Shown: positions 10,395 to 20,277, counted from the stretch's first letter. The stretch: DNA of 36,261 bases from an uncultured Clostridia bacterium (GCA_944349765.1 CALVNN010000009.1:1-36261), one strand, 5' to 3'. The notes: a model not told the origin generated them from the sequence alone. A program made the numbers and translations.

Positions 10395-10799
10395 ATGCAT
10401 AACATTGCCAAGAAACACAATTTTTCTGAAGATAAAGGGCTTATATATGGATTGATCAAAGGTAGTATAGTAGCTTTGCTTATCTCAATGGTTGGCATAT
10501 TATTATTTGCTTTATTTATAAAATTTATAGTAGTTAGCGATAGTGTCATTGGGTGGGTAAATCAAATTATCAAGGCACTTAGTATACTATTTGGCGTGAG
10601 AACTACTTTAAGAGCTTGTCCTGGTAAAGGACTTGTAAAAGGCACTTTACTAGGTCTACTATACACCCTTCTAGCTTATTTAGTTTTTAGTTTTTTGAGT
10701 GCAAGCATAAGTTTTGACGTTACTACCATTATAGATCTAGTTTTCGGTGGTGTTATGGGCGCTATTTGTGGTATTATTATGAATAATTCTAACAAATAA
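10395..10799 (+). CDS. TIGR04086/YrzE-like membrane protein
   Basis: A 134-aa protein with four hydrophobic segments (about residues 15-45, 55-70, 80-100 and 108-130) and little else. The pattern, with a Gly-rich third helix (GLVKGTLLGLLYTLLAYL) and the last helix GGVMGAICGIIM, resembles the TIGR04086 family, whose Bacillus member YrzE also lies next to the yajC homologue yrbF. Function is unknown in the family. The start has AGGAGG 7 nt upstream. Identification rests on pattern and neighbourhood, not a search. Confidence 0.7.
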   Translation: MHNIAKKHNFSEDKGLIYGLIKGSIVALLISMVGILLFALFIKFIVVSDSVIGWVNQIIKALSILFGVRTTLRACPGKGLVKGTLLGLLYTLLAYLVFSFLSASISFDVTTIIDLVFGGVMGAICGIIMNNSNK

Positions 10800-10813
10800 G
10801 GACTTAAAAATAA

Positions 10814-10840
10814 TTGACAACATCTTTTGTGTGTGATAAT
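10814..10840 (+). promoter_or_regulatory. Promoter of the gatCAB-trxA operon
   Basis: Perfect TTGACA at 10814-10819. GATAAT at 10835-10840 gives a 15-bp spacer, or TAATAT at 10837-10842 gives 17 bp. The start point would be about 10847-10849, leaving a leader of about 100 nt before gatC. Confidence 0.75.
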
Positions 10841-10857
10841 ATTTATCAAGGACAAAA

Positions 10858-10922
10858 GGTAATTTCTACAATAAAATAAGGATTATTATCCTAATCACTT
10901 AGAAATTGCTAAGTGATTTTTT
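10858..10922 (+). promoter_or_regulatory. Attenuator-like leader of gatCAB
   Basis: The leader can fold in two exclusive ways. In one, 10893-10902 and 10909-10918 form a 10-bp terminator. In the other, GGUAAUUUCUA (10858-10868) pairs with UAGAAAUUGCU (10900-10910) in 11 pairs, two of them G-U, enclosing a small hairpin AGGAT/ATCCT (10879-10883/10888-10892). The second fold uses terminator bases 10900-10902 and 10909-10910 and so breaks the terminator. There is no T-box GGUGG motif, and no known riboswitch class was recognised. Confidence 0.6.
10893..10922 (+). terminator. Intrinsic terminator inside the gatC leader
   Basis: AATCACTTAG (10893-10902) and CTAAGTGATT (10909-10918) are perfectly complementary around a 6-nt loop, followed by six Ts (10917-10922). 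It lies between a strong promoter and gatC, so it would stop transcription before the operon unless prevented. Alternatively it ends a roughly 75-nt small RNA. Confidence 0.85.
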
Positions 10923-10951
10923 GTTTTGTCTATTAATTTTAGGAGATTTTT

Positions 10952-11230
10952 ATGGCTACAAAAATTGATATTGACCATTTGGCTAACCTTTCTGCGCTAG
11001 AGCTTACAGACGAGCAAAAAGCAAAGTTTGAAAAAGAATTTGAAGGCATTATGGAGCTGGTTGAGAAGATTAGTCAGGCAAATGTTAGTGACGAAATAGA
11101 ATATGACCCTATTGATGTCAGCGAATTACGTGAAGATGAAGTTAAACAAGGACTTACTCAAGAAGAAGTCCTAACGAACGCACCAGACAAAAAACAAGGT
11201 TGCTTTGCAGTGCCTTTAATGATGGAGTAA
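10952..11230 (+). CDS. gatC: Asp-tRNA(Asn)/Glu-tRNA(Gln) amidotransferase subunit C
   Basis: Small subunit that wraps around and stabilises GatA in the GatCAB complex, which converts mischarged Glu-tRNA(Gln) and/or Asp-tRNA(Asn) to the amidated forms. At 92 aa it has the usual length and pattern: HLANLSALELTDEQ at the N-terminus and the central ELVEKISQANVSDEIEYDP stretch, ending in CFAVPLMME (family form F.VP.....). A TTTAGGAG site precedes the ATG. It is the first gene of a long operon. Confidence 0.94.
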   Translation: MATKIDIDHLANLSALELTDEQKAKFEKEFEGIMELVEKISQANVSDEIEYDPIDVSELREDEVKQGLTQEEVLTNAPDKKQGCFAVPLMME

Positions 11231-11234
11231 TAGT

Positions 11235-12647
11235 ATGAGTACAATTATAGAATTAGTAAACAAGATAAAGTCGAGAGAACTAAAATCAGTAGATGTAGTA
11301 AAGCATTACATTGACGTTATCAATGATAAGAAAGAATATAACGCAGTCATTGAAGTATTTGATGACGCTTTAGACATAGCAAAAAGTATAGATGAGAGAC
11401 TTGACAAAGGCGAAGAGCTAGGCAAACTTGCTGGCGTGCCTATTGTTATAAAGGATAACATACTATACAAAGGCAAAATAGCTGGTTGTGCATCAAAGTT
11501 TATGCAAGATTATCGTGCTGAATACAATTCAACTGTAGTAAATAAGCTAATAAGCGAGGGTGCTGTCATAATAGGCCGTGCTAATATGGATGAGTTTGCT
11601 ATGGGAGGCTCTACGGAAAAAAGCGTGTATGGTCCTTGCCTAAATGCATTGGATAAAACAAGAGTACCAGGCGGATCAAGTGGTGGTAGTGCTTGTGCTG
11701 TAGCAGGCGGTATGACGCCTTGTGCGTTGGGTACTGATACAGGTGGTTCTATAAGACAACCAAGTTCCTTTAATGGAATAGTCGGTATAAAGCCTACTTA
11801 TGGACGTGTGTCAAGATTTGGTATAGTAGCATTTGCTTCTAGCTTAGATCAGGTAGGTCCTATAACTACCAACGTTGCTGACAATGCTTATATGTTGTCA
11901 ATACTTGCTGGATACGATGAAAATGACGGGACATCTCTTAAAGCAGAAGTTCCTAACTATATGAATGCTATCAACCAAGATATAAAGGGCGTTAAGATAG
12001 GTATTTGCAATCAAGTCAAAGCTCTTATGAAAGATAGCAAAGCATTTGATGAGGCGGTTGAATGGTTTAAATCTCAAGGTGCTGAAATAATTAATGTTGA
12101 CATTAAAGACATCGAGCTTTGTTTGCCTGTATACTATATTCTAGCCCCAGCAGAAGCAAGTAGCAACTTAGGACGTTTTGATGGTGTCAAATATACAAGA
12201 CGCTCTAAAGATGCTAATACTTTAGAAGAAATATACTCCAAGAGTAGAAGCGAGGGGTTCGGCGCTGAAGTACAAAGACGTATAATGCTTGGTAATTTTG
12301 TACTTAGTAGTGGATACTATGATGCCTACTACGTAAAAGCAAAAAAAGTGCAACAAGCAGTAAAGAAGCAATTTAAAGAAGCTTTTAGTAAATGTGATTG
12401 CATTATAATGCCGACAACATTAGGTGAAGCCTATAAGATAGGTTCTATAACCAATCCTGTTGATATGTACTTAGAGGATATATTTACCATTCCAGCTAAT
12501 ATCGCTGGTATACCATCTATAAATATACCTTACGCAAAAGGCCCTAATGGATTACCTTTGGGATTGCAAGTTATGGCAAAGGAACTCAATGAAATGATGG
12601 TATACAGAGTAGCAGATTATTTTGAAAAAAATCACAAGGAGAATTAG
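11235..12647 (+). CDS. gatA: Asp/Glu-tRNA amidotransferase subunit A
   Basis: Amidase-signature glutaminase that releases ammonia for GatB. The 470-aa protein has the complete Ser-cis-Ser-Lys triad: K73 in PIVIKDN, S148 in GGSSGGS and S172 in DTGGSIRQP. These are shifted by exactly six residues from the Staphylococcus enzyme (K79, S154, S178). It lies 4 nt after gatC. Its presence implies that Gln-tRNA and/or Asn-tRNA are made by the indirect pathway. Confidence 0.97.
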   Translation: MSTIIELVNKIKSRELKSVDVVKHYIDVINDKKEYNAVIEVFDDALDIAKSIDERLDKGEELGKLAGVPIVIKDNILYKGKIAGCASKFMQDYRAEYNSTVVNKLISEGAVIIGRANMDEFAMGGSTEKSVYGPCLNALDKTRVPGGSSGGSACAVAGGMTPCALGTDTGGSIRQPSSFNGIVGIKPTYGRVSRFGIVAFASSLDQVGPITTNVADNAYMLSILAGYDENDGTSLKAEVPNYMNAINQDIKGVKIGICNQVKALMKDSKAFDEAVEWFKSQGAEIINVDIKDIELCLPVYYILAPAEASSNLGRFDGVKYTRRSKDANTLEEIYSKSRSEGFGAEVQRRIMLGNFVLSSGYYDAYYVKAKKVQQAVKKQFKEAFSKCDCIIMPTTLGEAYKIGSITNPVDMYLEDIFTIPANIAGIPSINIPYAKGPNGLPLGLQVMAKELNEMMVYRVADYFEKNHKEN

Positions 12648-12648
12648 T

Positions 12649-14067
12649 ATGAGAGAAGATTATGACGTAGTAATAGGGCTTGAAGTCCACGCAGAACTCA
12701 ATACTAATACAAAAGTTTTTTGCTCTTGTCCAAACCACTTTGGCAGTGACACTAACACAAATTGTTGTCCTGTTTGTATCGGATTACCTGGGGCGTTACC
12801 TATCCTGAATAAAAGAGCTGTGGAACTTACTATCAAAGCTGGGCTTTGCATGGGATGTAGAATAAATGACATAGCTGTATTTGAAAGGAAAAATTATTTT
12901 TATCCTGACCTTAGTAAAGCTTACCAAATTAGTCAGCTTGAAAGACCTATTTGTATAGGCGGTGGAGTGCAATTAGATAGTGGTAAGTTTATTAGACTCA
13001 ATAGAATTCACCTTGAAGAAGACGCTGGTAAGTTGATTCATAAAAACGCCAGTATCGGCACACTCATTGATTATAATCGTGGAGGAGTGCCTCTTATTGA
13101 GATGGTTAGCGAGCCAGATATAACTAGTGCTGATGAAGCTGTAGAATATCTAAATAAATTGCGTAATAACCTTGTGTATGCTGGGATAGCAGAATGTAAG
13201 ATGGAACAAGGCGGTATGCGTTGCGACGTAAACTTGAGCGTAAAAAAGAAAGGGTCGAATGAATTGGGTACTAGAACTGAAATGAAGAATTTGAATTCGT
13301 TTAGGTCAGTTCAAAGAGCTATAGAGTACGAAACAATGCGCCAAATAGAACTTGTTGAAGCTGGTGGCGTAGTACGCCAAGAGACTAGAAAGTGGGATGA
13401 TGAGAAGGGTGAAAGCTTTTCTATGCGTTCTAAAGAAAGTGCAAATGATTATAGATATTTCCCAGACCCTGACTTATTATCTGTAAAGATAGAGCGAGAT
13501 TTGGTAGAAAAATTAAAAGCCGAATTACCAAAACTTCCAATGGAACGAAGAAAGATATATTTGGAAGAATATTCTTTACCAGAATATGATGTAGATATTT
13601 TATTATCTCAAAAAGAGATATCAGACTTCTTTGACGAAGCCTTGACTTATTATAATGAGCCAAAGACTTTAGCTAACTGGATAATGACAGAAGTATTAAA
13701 GTATGTTAAGACCGAAGAAGAATTTAAAATGCCTTTGAAGGCTAAGGAACTCACAGAAGTATTAAAGATGTATGACCAAAAAGCACTTAGTCAAGCTAAT
13801 GCCAAATCACTAATAGAAAAACTTATAAATGAAGGTGGAGATGCTAAAGAGTTAGCTAAAAAGTACAATCTAATAAATGATATAAGTGATGATGCTGTTG
13901 AAGAGGCTTTAAAACAAATCATTGAAGCTAATCCTAAAGCAAGAGAAGATTATAAAGTTAATCCTGATAAAATATCAACATTCTTTGTTGGTCAAGTGAT
14001 GCGTGCAACAAAAGGCAAGGCAAATCCAGATAAAGTAAAAGAACTACTTAATAAATACTTGAATTAA
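12649..14067 (+). CDS. gatB: Asp/Glu-tRNA amidotransferase subunit B
   Basis: Binds the mischarged tRNA, phosphorylates the Glu/Asp side chain and amidates it with ammonia from GatA. The chosen ATG gives 472 aa beginning MREDYDVVIGLEVHAEL, matching family starts, with AAGGAG about 7 nt upstream; a longer frame from 12622 would add nine residues unlike the family. Visible are the zinc cysteines CSC...CCPVC near the N-terminus, the VPLIEMVSEPDI and MRCDVNLSV motifs, and the C-terminal YqeY-like domain ending in GQVMRATKGKANP. It starts 1 nt after gatA. Confidence 0.96.
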   Translation: MREDYDVVIGLEVHAELNTNTKVFCSCPNHFGSDTNTNCCPVCIGLPGALPILNKRAVELTIKAGLCMGCRINDIAVFERKNYFYPDLSKAYQISQLERPICIGGGVQLDSGKFIRLNRIHLEEDAGKLIHKNASIGTLIDYNRGGVPLIEMVSEPDITSADEAVEYLNKLRNNLVYAGIAECKMEQGGMRCDVNLSVKKKGSNELGTRTEMKNLNSFRSVQRAIEYETMRQIELVEAGGVVRQETRKWDDEKGESFSMRSKESANDYRYFPDPDLLSVKIERDLVEKLKAELPKLPMERRKIYLEEYSLPEYDVDILLSQKEISDFFDEALTYYNEPKTLANWIMTEVLKYVKTEEEFKMPLKAKELTEVLKMYDQKALSQANAKSLIEKLINEGGDAKELAKKYNLINDISDDAVEEALKQIIEANPKAREDYKVNPDKISTFFVGQVMRATKGKANPDKVKELLNKYLN

Positions 14068-14082
14068 ATACAGGAGTGCTTA

Positions 14083-15618
14083 ATGTTATCAAAAGTTAAA
14101 AGTTTCGGACTGCTTGGCGTAGATGGCTACCTTGTCGATGTCGAAATTGATATTAATTATGGGTTGCCATCCTACGATATAGTCGGACTTGGAGATACTG
14201 CTATTAAAGAATCTAAATATAGAGTTAAAAGTGCTATCAGAAATAGTGGTTTTCAATTTCCTATTGATAAAATTACAATCAATTTAGCACCTGCTGACAT
14301 AAAAAAGGAGGGTCCTATATATGACCTTCCTATTTGTGTAGGTATAATGGTGTGTGAAGAACTAGTTGATAAGACTTTAGCTGAAAGTTTTGCTTACGTA
14401 GGGGAATTATCGCTTGACGGCACTATTAAAAAAATCAATGGAATTCTTCCAGCATTAATATCTGCTAGGGATTTGGGTGTTGATAAAATAATTATACCCT
14501 TTGATAATCTAAATGAGGCAAGTTATATTGAGGGAATTAAGGTTTTTGGCGTCAAAAATCTATTTGAGTTGTATCAATTTTTGTGCGGTAATATAGAAAT
14601 AGAACCTGTTCCGTTAAAAAGTTTTACCGAAGCTAAAATCAAGCAAAGTTTTATCAATGATTTCAAAAATATCAAAGGTCAAGCGACTGCCAAAAGAGCC
14701 CTAGAAATTGCTGCCGCTGGCGGACACAATGTCATAATGGTAGGCCCACCTGGGTCTGGCAAAAGTATGCTAGCAAAAGCTTTTCCGTCTATCTTACCAG
14801 AAATGACATTTGAAGAGGCTTTGGAGGTAACAAAAATCCATAGCATAGCAGGTGTATTAGACAATAAATTGGGTATTGTGGCTAATAGACCTTTTAGAAG
14901 TCCACATCATACAGCCACTACTACAGCGTTGACTGGCGGAGGACGTGATAGTAAACCTGGAGAGATTAGTTTGGCTCATAATGGAGTGCTGTTTTTAGAT
15001 GAATTACCAGAATACAACCGTCACGCAATAGAGACTCTAAGACAGCCGTTAGAGGATGGGTATATAACGGTAGCAAGGCTACAGCAAACTATAGAATATC
15101 CAGCTAGTATAACATTGATAGCTAGTATGAACCCTTGTCCTTGTGGCTACTATGGGCAAAGTGGTGCGAATACTTGTAAATGTACAAGCTCACAAGTAGC
15201 AAAATATAGAGCTAAGTTAAGCGGGCCACTTATGGATAGAATAGATTTACATGTAGAAGTGGACGGTATTACATACACAGAATTAAGTAACAAAATAGAC
15301 GAGGAAAGTAGTAGAGAGATCAAAAAGCGTGTAGACAAGGCTAGAGAGATACAATTAAAAAGATTTGCTGGTGAATCAAATTTTTGTAATGCAAAGATGA
15401 CAAATGAACATATTAAGAAATATTGCGTTTTGGATAAGGATTGTGCTACGCTCATGGAGTTGGCTTTTGAAAGATTTAACCTATCTGCAAGGGCGTACAA
15501 TAGAATACTTAAAGTAGCACGAACAATCGCTGATTTGGATAATAGCGAAAAGATTTGTCCAGAACATATAGCTGAAGCTATTCAATACAGGTCTTTAGAT
15601 AAGAAATTTGGTATATAG
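14083..15618 (+). CDS. comM: YifB/ComM-type Mg chelatase-like AAA+ ATPase
   Basis: In Gram-negatives ComM is a hexameric helicase that extends branch migration of transforming DNA; the Bacillota role is less clear. The 511-aa protein has an N-terminal ChlI-like domain (about residues 1-165), Walker A GPPGSGKSM near residue 228, Walker B LFLDELPEY, the Cys cluster NPCPCGYYG...CKC, and the C-terminal domain with SARAYNRILKVARTIADL. It directly precedes dprA, another DNA-uptake gene, a pairing common in bacteria. The start is supported by CAGGAG before the ATG. Confidence 0.93.
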   Translation: MLSKVKSFGLLGVDGYLVDVEIDINYGLPSYDIVGLGDTAIKESKYRVKSAIRNSGFQFPIDKITINLAPADIKKEGPIYDLPICVGIMVCEELVDKTLAESFAYVGELSLDGTIKKINGILPALISARDLGVDKIIIPFDNLNEASYIEGIKVFGVKNLFELYQFLCGNIEIEPVPLKSFTEAKIKQSFINDFKNIKGQATAKRALEIAAAGGHNVIMVGPPGSGKSMLAKAFPSILPEMTFEEALEVTKIHSIAGVLDNKLGIVANRPFRSPHHTATTTALTGGGRDSKPGEISLAHNGVLFLDELPEYNRHAIETLRQPLEDGYITVARLQQTIEYPASITLIASMNPCPCGYYGQSGANTCKCTSSQVAKYRAKLSGPLMDRIDLHVEVDGITYTELSNKIDEESSREIKKRVDKAREIQLKRFAGESNFCNAKMTNEHIKKYCVLDKDCATLMELAFERFNLSARAYNRILKVARTIADLDNSEKICPEHIAEAIQYRSLDKKFGI

Positions 15619-15626
15619 GAGTAAAG

Positions 15627-16718
15627 ATGGATACACTATCACAAGATGAAATAGGATGGATTATATTATACGAATGTAAGTTTCCTGCTAGCTTGACTTA
15701 CAATATTTACAAGAATATATCTAAAGGGGCTGACATAATCAATTATAAGGATAATATAGAGTTATGGAAGAAATTACTAGGAGATGAAAAGTTTGAGTAC
15801 TTTGAATGTAAATGCAGTTTGGACACTGTAGATATGTTTAAAATACAAAACTTAAAGAAAGGCATAAATTTTATTACACTTGCAAGCAATTACTATCCAG
15901 ACAAGCTCAAAGAAATAGATAATCCTCCGTTAGTCCTATTTTATATTGGAGATATATCACTTTTAAAGACCACTTGTGTTAGCATTGTCGGCACGAGGCT
16001 AGCTAGTAGTTATGGTGCTAATGTCACTCAGAAGTTCGCTAAATCTCTAGCAGAAAGCGGTATAACCATAGTCAGTGGTCTAGCAGAGGGCGTGGATACT
16101 TTTGCTCATATGGGTGCTTTAGAAGCAAAAGGCAAGACCATAGCCGTACTCGCTGGCGGACTATCTAGTATATATCCTACCACAAACACAAATCTTGCTA
16201 AAGAAATCGTAAAAAATGGATTACTTATCACTGAGTATAGCTACGGTGAGGGCTTTTTGAAATATCATTTTCCTTATAGAAACCGTATAATAGCTGGACT
16301 TAGTGAGGGTGTGCTAATTACAGAAGCTAGTAGTAAGAGTGGCACAAGGCACACTATTGAATATGCTATTGAAATGAATAGGAATATTTACGCCATACCC
16401 GGTAATATTACTAGTTATAAAAGTGAATATCCAAATCGTCTGATAAAATCATGTAACGCTTGTATGGTGATGTCACCTGAAGATATTTTATCTGACTTAA
16501 ATTGCACTTATATACCAAAAGTTGATAAAGAGATAAAACAAATGGATTTGACGGAATCAAATATACTTGATATACTAAAAGAAGAACAGCAAGTTCACTT
16601 TGATGAAATTTTGGCAAAAACTGAGCTCGAAACAAGACGACTCAATAGCATATTAATAAATATGGAACTTATGGGGCTAATAGTCAAACTTCCGGGCAAC
16701 AATTATAGTTTAAAGTAA
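15627..16718 (+). CDS. dprA: DNA-processing protein DprA
   Basis: DprA binds incoming single-stranded DNA and loads RecA during natural transformation; the gene is also kept in species not known to be competent. It is 363 aa, with an N-terminal helical region (about 1-110), a central Rossmann-like domain (VSIVGTRLASSYG, GLAEGVDTFAHMGAL, PYRNRIIAGLSEGVLITEA, SGTRHTIEYA, IPGNI) and a C-terminal winged helix (about 305-363). It starts 8 nt after comM with a GGAG site. No other competence genes are in the window. Confidence 0.94.
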   Translation: MDTLSQDEIGWIILYECKFPASLTYNIYKNISKGADIINYKDNIELWKKLLGDEKFEYFECKCSLDTVDMFKIQNLKKGINFITLASNYYPDKLKEIDNPPLVLFYIGDISLLKTTCVSIVGTRLASSYGANVTQKFAKSLAESGITIVSGLAEGVDTFAHMGALEAKGKTIAVLAGGLSSIYPTTNTNLAKEIVKNGLLITEYSYGEGFLKYHFPYRNRIIAGLSEGVLITEASSKSGTRHTIEYAIEMNRNIYAIPGNITSYKSEYPNRLIKSCNACMVMSPEDILSDLNCTYIPKVDKEIKQMDLTESNILDILKEEQQVHFDEILAKTELETRRLNSILINMELMGLIVKLPGNNYSLK

Positions 16719-16728
16719 TGGAGATGTT

Positions 16729-18975
16729 ATGAAGTTAGTTGTTATAGAAGGTCCTGGTAAACAGGCTACTATTAAAAAATATCTAGGTAATGATTATACC
16801 GTATTTGCTAGTAAAGGGCATATACGAGATCTACCAGAGAAGAGCCTAGGTATCGACATAAATAATAATTTTGAGCCTACTTACACCAATTTACCAGACA
16901 AAAAAGGCGTTATAAGTGATTTAAAGGCTTTAGCAAAAAAATGCGATGAAATATACTTAGCGACCGACCCTGATAGAGAGGGAGAAGCTATTAGTTGGCA
17001 TGTCGCTTATGTGCTTGGTTTACCTACAGATGCAAAATGTCGTATAACTTTCAATGAAATATCTCAAAAAGCTGTCACTAATGCTTTACAACATCCTCGT
17101 GAGATAAATTATGATTTGGTTGATGCACAACAAGCTAGAAGAGTGCTAGATAGATTAGTGGGTTACAAACTATCTCCGATTTTAAGCAAGAGACTGCTTG
17201 ACAGTAGGTTAAGTGCTGGACGTGTACAATCTGTTGCTTTAAGACTTGTAGTTGAGAGAGAAAGAGAAATCCTAAATTTTAAACCAGAAGAGTATTGGAC
17301 GCTTAATGCAAAACTTGATAAAGACAATATAAATTTCAAAGCACTGCTTATTAGTAAAAATGGAAAAAAATACACTATAAAAAATAAAGAAGAAATGGAT
17401 GCAGTTCTTGAAGTATTAAAGTCTAGTCAATTCACCACAAGTAAAGTGAGTAGGGAACTAAAAAAAGTAAAACCTCAACCACCTTTTATAACTAGTAGTA
17501 TGCAACAAGACGCAGGTTCTAAATTGAAGTTTAACCTAAATACTACGACTAGAGTAGCCCAAAGTCTATATGAGGGTGTATCTACTAAAACTTATGGTAA
17601 GAAGGCACTAGTTACCTACATTCGTACCGATAGTACAAGGGTGAGTCAAGATGCACAAGTTGCTACGAAAAATTTTATCTTAGAAAAATTTGGTGAAAAA
17701 TACGCTCCAGCTAAATTTAACATATACACATCTAAAGCCTCAGCCCAAGAAGGACACGAGGCAATCAGACCGATAGACATAACTATTACGCCTGAATCTA
17801 TAAAATCCGAAATTACTACAGAGCAGTATAAACTATACAAATTAATATATGATAGATTTTTGGCTAGTCAAATGACCGATGCGGTATATGACACTTTGAC
17901 GGTCGAAATAGGTGCTGATGTATATACTTTCAAAGTAGTAGGCAAAACGCCAGTATTTGACGGTTTTCAAGCCGTTTACAAAGCTACAGTAGATGAAGAG
18001 GAAGCGTCAAATGATAAAGAGGTGAAACTGCCTAATCTTAACGAGGGCGACATACTGACACTTGTAGACTTATTACCAGAGCAGAAATTCACCAAGCCAC
18101 CTCAAAGATATACAGAACCTTCTTTTATTAAGCTTATGGAGAATAAAGGAATAGGTAGACCAGCAACCTATGCTCAAACAGTCAATACTTTGTTTAAAAG
18201 AAATTATTGTGTATTGGACGGTAAATATTTTGTACCTACAGAAATAGGCTTTAATGTATGTGACTTTTTATGTGAAAATTTTGAAGATATTATGAATGTA
18301 GGCTTTACCGCTGAAATGGAAGAGAAACTTGACGAGATAGCAAAAGGAAAAATAAACTGGCACCAAGTAATTGCAGACTTTTATAGCGATTTTGAAAAGC
18401 AACTTATAAAAGTAAATGGTTATATAAAAGAAAATCCTATTGAAAGCGACGAAATATGTGAAAAATGTGGTGCGAAGATGCTTATCAAAACCAGTGCTAA
18501 TGGTAAGTTTTTGGGTTGTTCTAATTATCCTAAGTGTAACTTTACAAAGAACATTTCAACAACTGAGAAACAACCAGTTGTCACTACAGATATACCTTGC
18601 GAAAAGTGCGGTGCAATGATGGTTATCCGAACTGGGAAAAATGGTAAATTTTTAGCGTGTCCTAGATATCCAGAGTGTAAATTTACCAAGCCATATATTG
18701 ACAAAAATTCCGAAAGTGGAGTTTGTCCTGAGTGCGGTAAACCAGTAATTGAACAAAAATCTAAAAAAGGCAAAATCTTCTATGGATGCACTGGATATCC
18801 TGATTGTAAATTTATGAGTTGGGATTTACCTTTGGGTGATAAATGTCCTAACTGTAATTCGCACTTATTCAAACGCTTTAGGAGTGATTATACCGAAGTG
18901 TATTGTTCTAAAAAATGTGGTTATATAGTTAGAACGAAGAAACAAAACAAGGAAGAAGAAACTAATGAAAGTTAA
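16729..18975 (+). CDS. topA: DNA topoisomerase I
   Basis: Type IA topoisomerase that relaxes negative supercoils. The 748-aa protein has an N-terminal TOPRIM domain with the acidic DPDREGE motif, the active-site Tyr297 in YIRTDSTRVS, and four C-terminal Cys4 zinc ribbons (each CxxCG...C..YP.C-like, nt about 18450-18940). The first TOPRIM strand reads IEGPGKQ rather than the usual VESPAK/VESPTK; the metal-binding Glu is kept. GGAG precedes the ATG. The last 11 nt overlap trmFO. Confidence 0.96.
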   Translation: MKLVVIEGPGKQATIKKYLGNDYTVFASKGHIRDLPEKSLGIDINNNFEPTYTNLPDKKGVISDLKALAKKCDEIYLATDPDREGEAISWHVAYVLGLPTDAKCRITFNEISQKAVTNALQHPREINYDLVDAQQARRVLDRLVGYKLSPILSKRLLDSRLSAGRVQSVALRLVVEREREILNFKPEEYWTLNAKLDKDNINFKALLISKNGKKYTIKNKEEMDAVLEVLKSSQFTTSKVSRELKKVKPQPPFITSSMQQDAGSKLKFNLNTTTRVAQSLYEGVSTKTYGKKALVTYIRTDSTRVSQDAQVATKNFILEKFGEKYAPAKFNIYTSKASAQEGHEAIRPIDITITPESIKSEITTEQYKLYKLIYDRFLASQMTDAVYDTLTVEIGADVYTFKVVGKTPVFDGFQAVYKATVDEEEASNDKEVKLPNLNEGDILTLVDLLPEQKFTKPPQRYTEPSFIKLMENKGIGRPATYAQTVNTLFKRNYCVLDGKYFVPTEIGFNVCDFLCENFEDIMNVGFTAEMEEKLDEIAKGKINWHQVIADFYSDFEKQLIKVNGYIKENPIESDEICEKCGAKMLIKTSANGKFLGCSNYPKCNFTKNISTTEKQPVVTTDIPCEKCGAMMVIRTGKNGKFLACPRYPECKFTKPYIDKNSESGVCPECGKPVIEQKSKKGKIFYGCTGYPDCKFMSWDLPLGDKCPNCNSHLFKRFRSDYTEVYCSKKCGYIVRTKKQNKEEETNES

Positions 18976-20266
18976 TGTAATCGGTGCTGGGCTTGCTGGG
19001 ACTGAAGCGAGTTATCAACTAGCTAAACGTGGCTTTGAGGTATACCTATATGATATTAAGCCTGAGAAATTTACAGAAGCTCATAGTGATAAAAACTTTG
19101 CTGAATTAGTATGCAGTAACTCACTTAAAAGTGCAGAACTAACTAATGCTTGCGGACTTCTTAAGTATGAAATGGGTCTATTAGATAGTCTATTTATTAA
19201 ATCCGCTAAAGCTAATAGCTTACCAGCTGGAACGGCACTGGCTGTAGATAGAGAAGGCTTTGCAAAATTTATTACCGACGAAATAATGCATAATCCTAAT
19301 ATACATTTTATAACAAAAGAAGTTACAGAATTTGATATTAGTGAACCGACGATTATAGCGACAGGTCCTTTGACTACAAGTAAGCTTTCAAAATTTTTAG
19401 AAACTATATTAGGTGATAATTACCTGTATTTTTATGACGCAGTAGCTCCTATTGTTACACTTGATAGTATAGATTTGAATAAGGCCTTTATTGCTGATAG
19501 ATACAATAAAGGAGAGGGTGACTATATTAATTGTGGCTTAAATAAGGAAGAATATTATTCTTTTGTTAATGAACTAGTTAATGCCCAAAGTGTTATTCTC
19601 AAAAGTTTTGAAAAAGGTGATGTGTTTGAGGGGTGTATGCCAGTCGAGATTATGGCAAAACGAGATGTAAATGCCTTAAGGTTTGGACCAATGAAACCTG
19701 TGGGTATTGTGCATCCAGTAACCAATCAAAAATATTATGCGGTGCTTCAATTAAGAAGAGATAATTTGAATAACACCTTGTATAATATGGTTGGCTTTCA
19801 AACAAATCTTACTTTTCCAGAGCAAAAACGAGTTTTTAGCTTAATCCCAGGACTGGAAAATGCTGAATACGTAAGATACGGGGTTATGCATAGAAATACT
19901 TTTATAAATGCGCCTGCTTTAATTAATGAATATTATCAATTAAAGGAACATCCAAATATCTTTATTGCTGGGCAACTTAGCGGAGTTGAAGGATATGTGG
20001 AGAGTGCTAGTAGCGGTCTTATGTGTGGAATTAATATGGCTAAGTACCTTGAAAATAAAAATTTAATTGATTTTACAAGTAAAACAGCTATAGGTTCATT
20101 GCCAAATTATATTTCTAAAGCAAATATTAAAAATTTTCAACCAATGAACGCAAATTATGGTATAATAGACAGTATAGCGTTAGACACAAGGGATAAAAAA
20201 GTTATAAGAAATGAAATTGCGTCTCGTGCTATACAAATCATAAAAGACAATTTAAACAATATATAG
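18965..20266 (+). CDS. trmFO: Folate/FAD-dependent tRNA (uracil-54) methyltransferase
   Basis: Makes ribothymidine at position 54 of the T loop using methylenetetrahydrofolate and FADH2. The 433-aa protein begins with the dinucleotide-binding [12 protein letters not shown] motif and has LVCSNSLKS, the [10 protein letters not shown] stretch, and the [20 protein letters not shown] region near the C-terminus. It overlaps topA by 11 nt with an AAGGAAGAA Shine-Dalgarno site inside topA. The order topA-trmFO is conserved, but the xerC gene expected next is absent. Confidence 0.95.
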   Translation: MKVNVIGAGLAGTEASYQLAKRGFEVYLYDIKPEKFTEAHSDKNFAELVCSNSLKSAELTNACGLLKYEMGLLDSLFIKSAKANSLPAGTALAVDREGFAKFITDEIMHNPNIHFITKEVTEFDISEPTIIATGPLTTSKLSKFLETILGDNYLYFYDAVAPIVTLDSIDLNKAFIADRYNKGEGDYINCGLNKEEYYSFVNELVNAQSVILKSFEKGDVFEGCMPVEIMAKRDVNALRFGPMKPVGIVHPVTNQKYYAVLQLRRDNLNNTLYNMVGFQTNLTFPEQKRVFSLIPGLENAEYVRYGVMHRNTFINAPALINEYYQLKEHPNIFIAGQLSGVEGYVESASSGLMCGINMAKYLENKNLIDFTSKTAIGSLPNYISKANIKNFQPMNANYGIIDSIALDTRDKKVIRNEIASRAIQIIKDNLNNI

Positions 20267-20277
20267 GGAGGATTTTG

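Noticed and set aside
10847..10951. T-box or preQ1 riboswitch ahead of gatC
   Set aside because: The T-box GGTGG/specifier elements and the preQ1 C-rich loop pattern are absent; the length is too short for a T-box.
12622..12648. Longer gatB frame
   Set aside because: It overlaps the end of gatA and the true Shine-Dalgarno site; the added residues do not match GatB.
20275..20277. TTG as hslV start
   Set aside because: The ATG 3 nt later has the better spacing from AGGGAGG and fits family N-termini.
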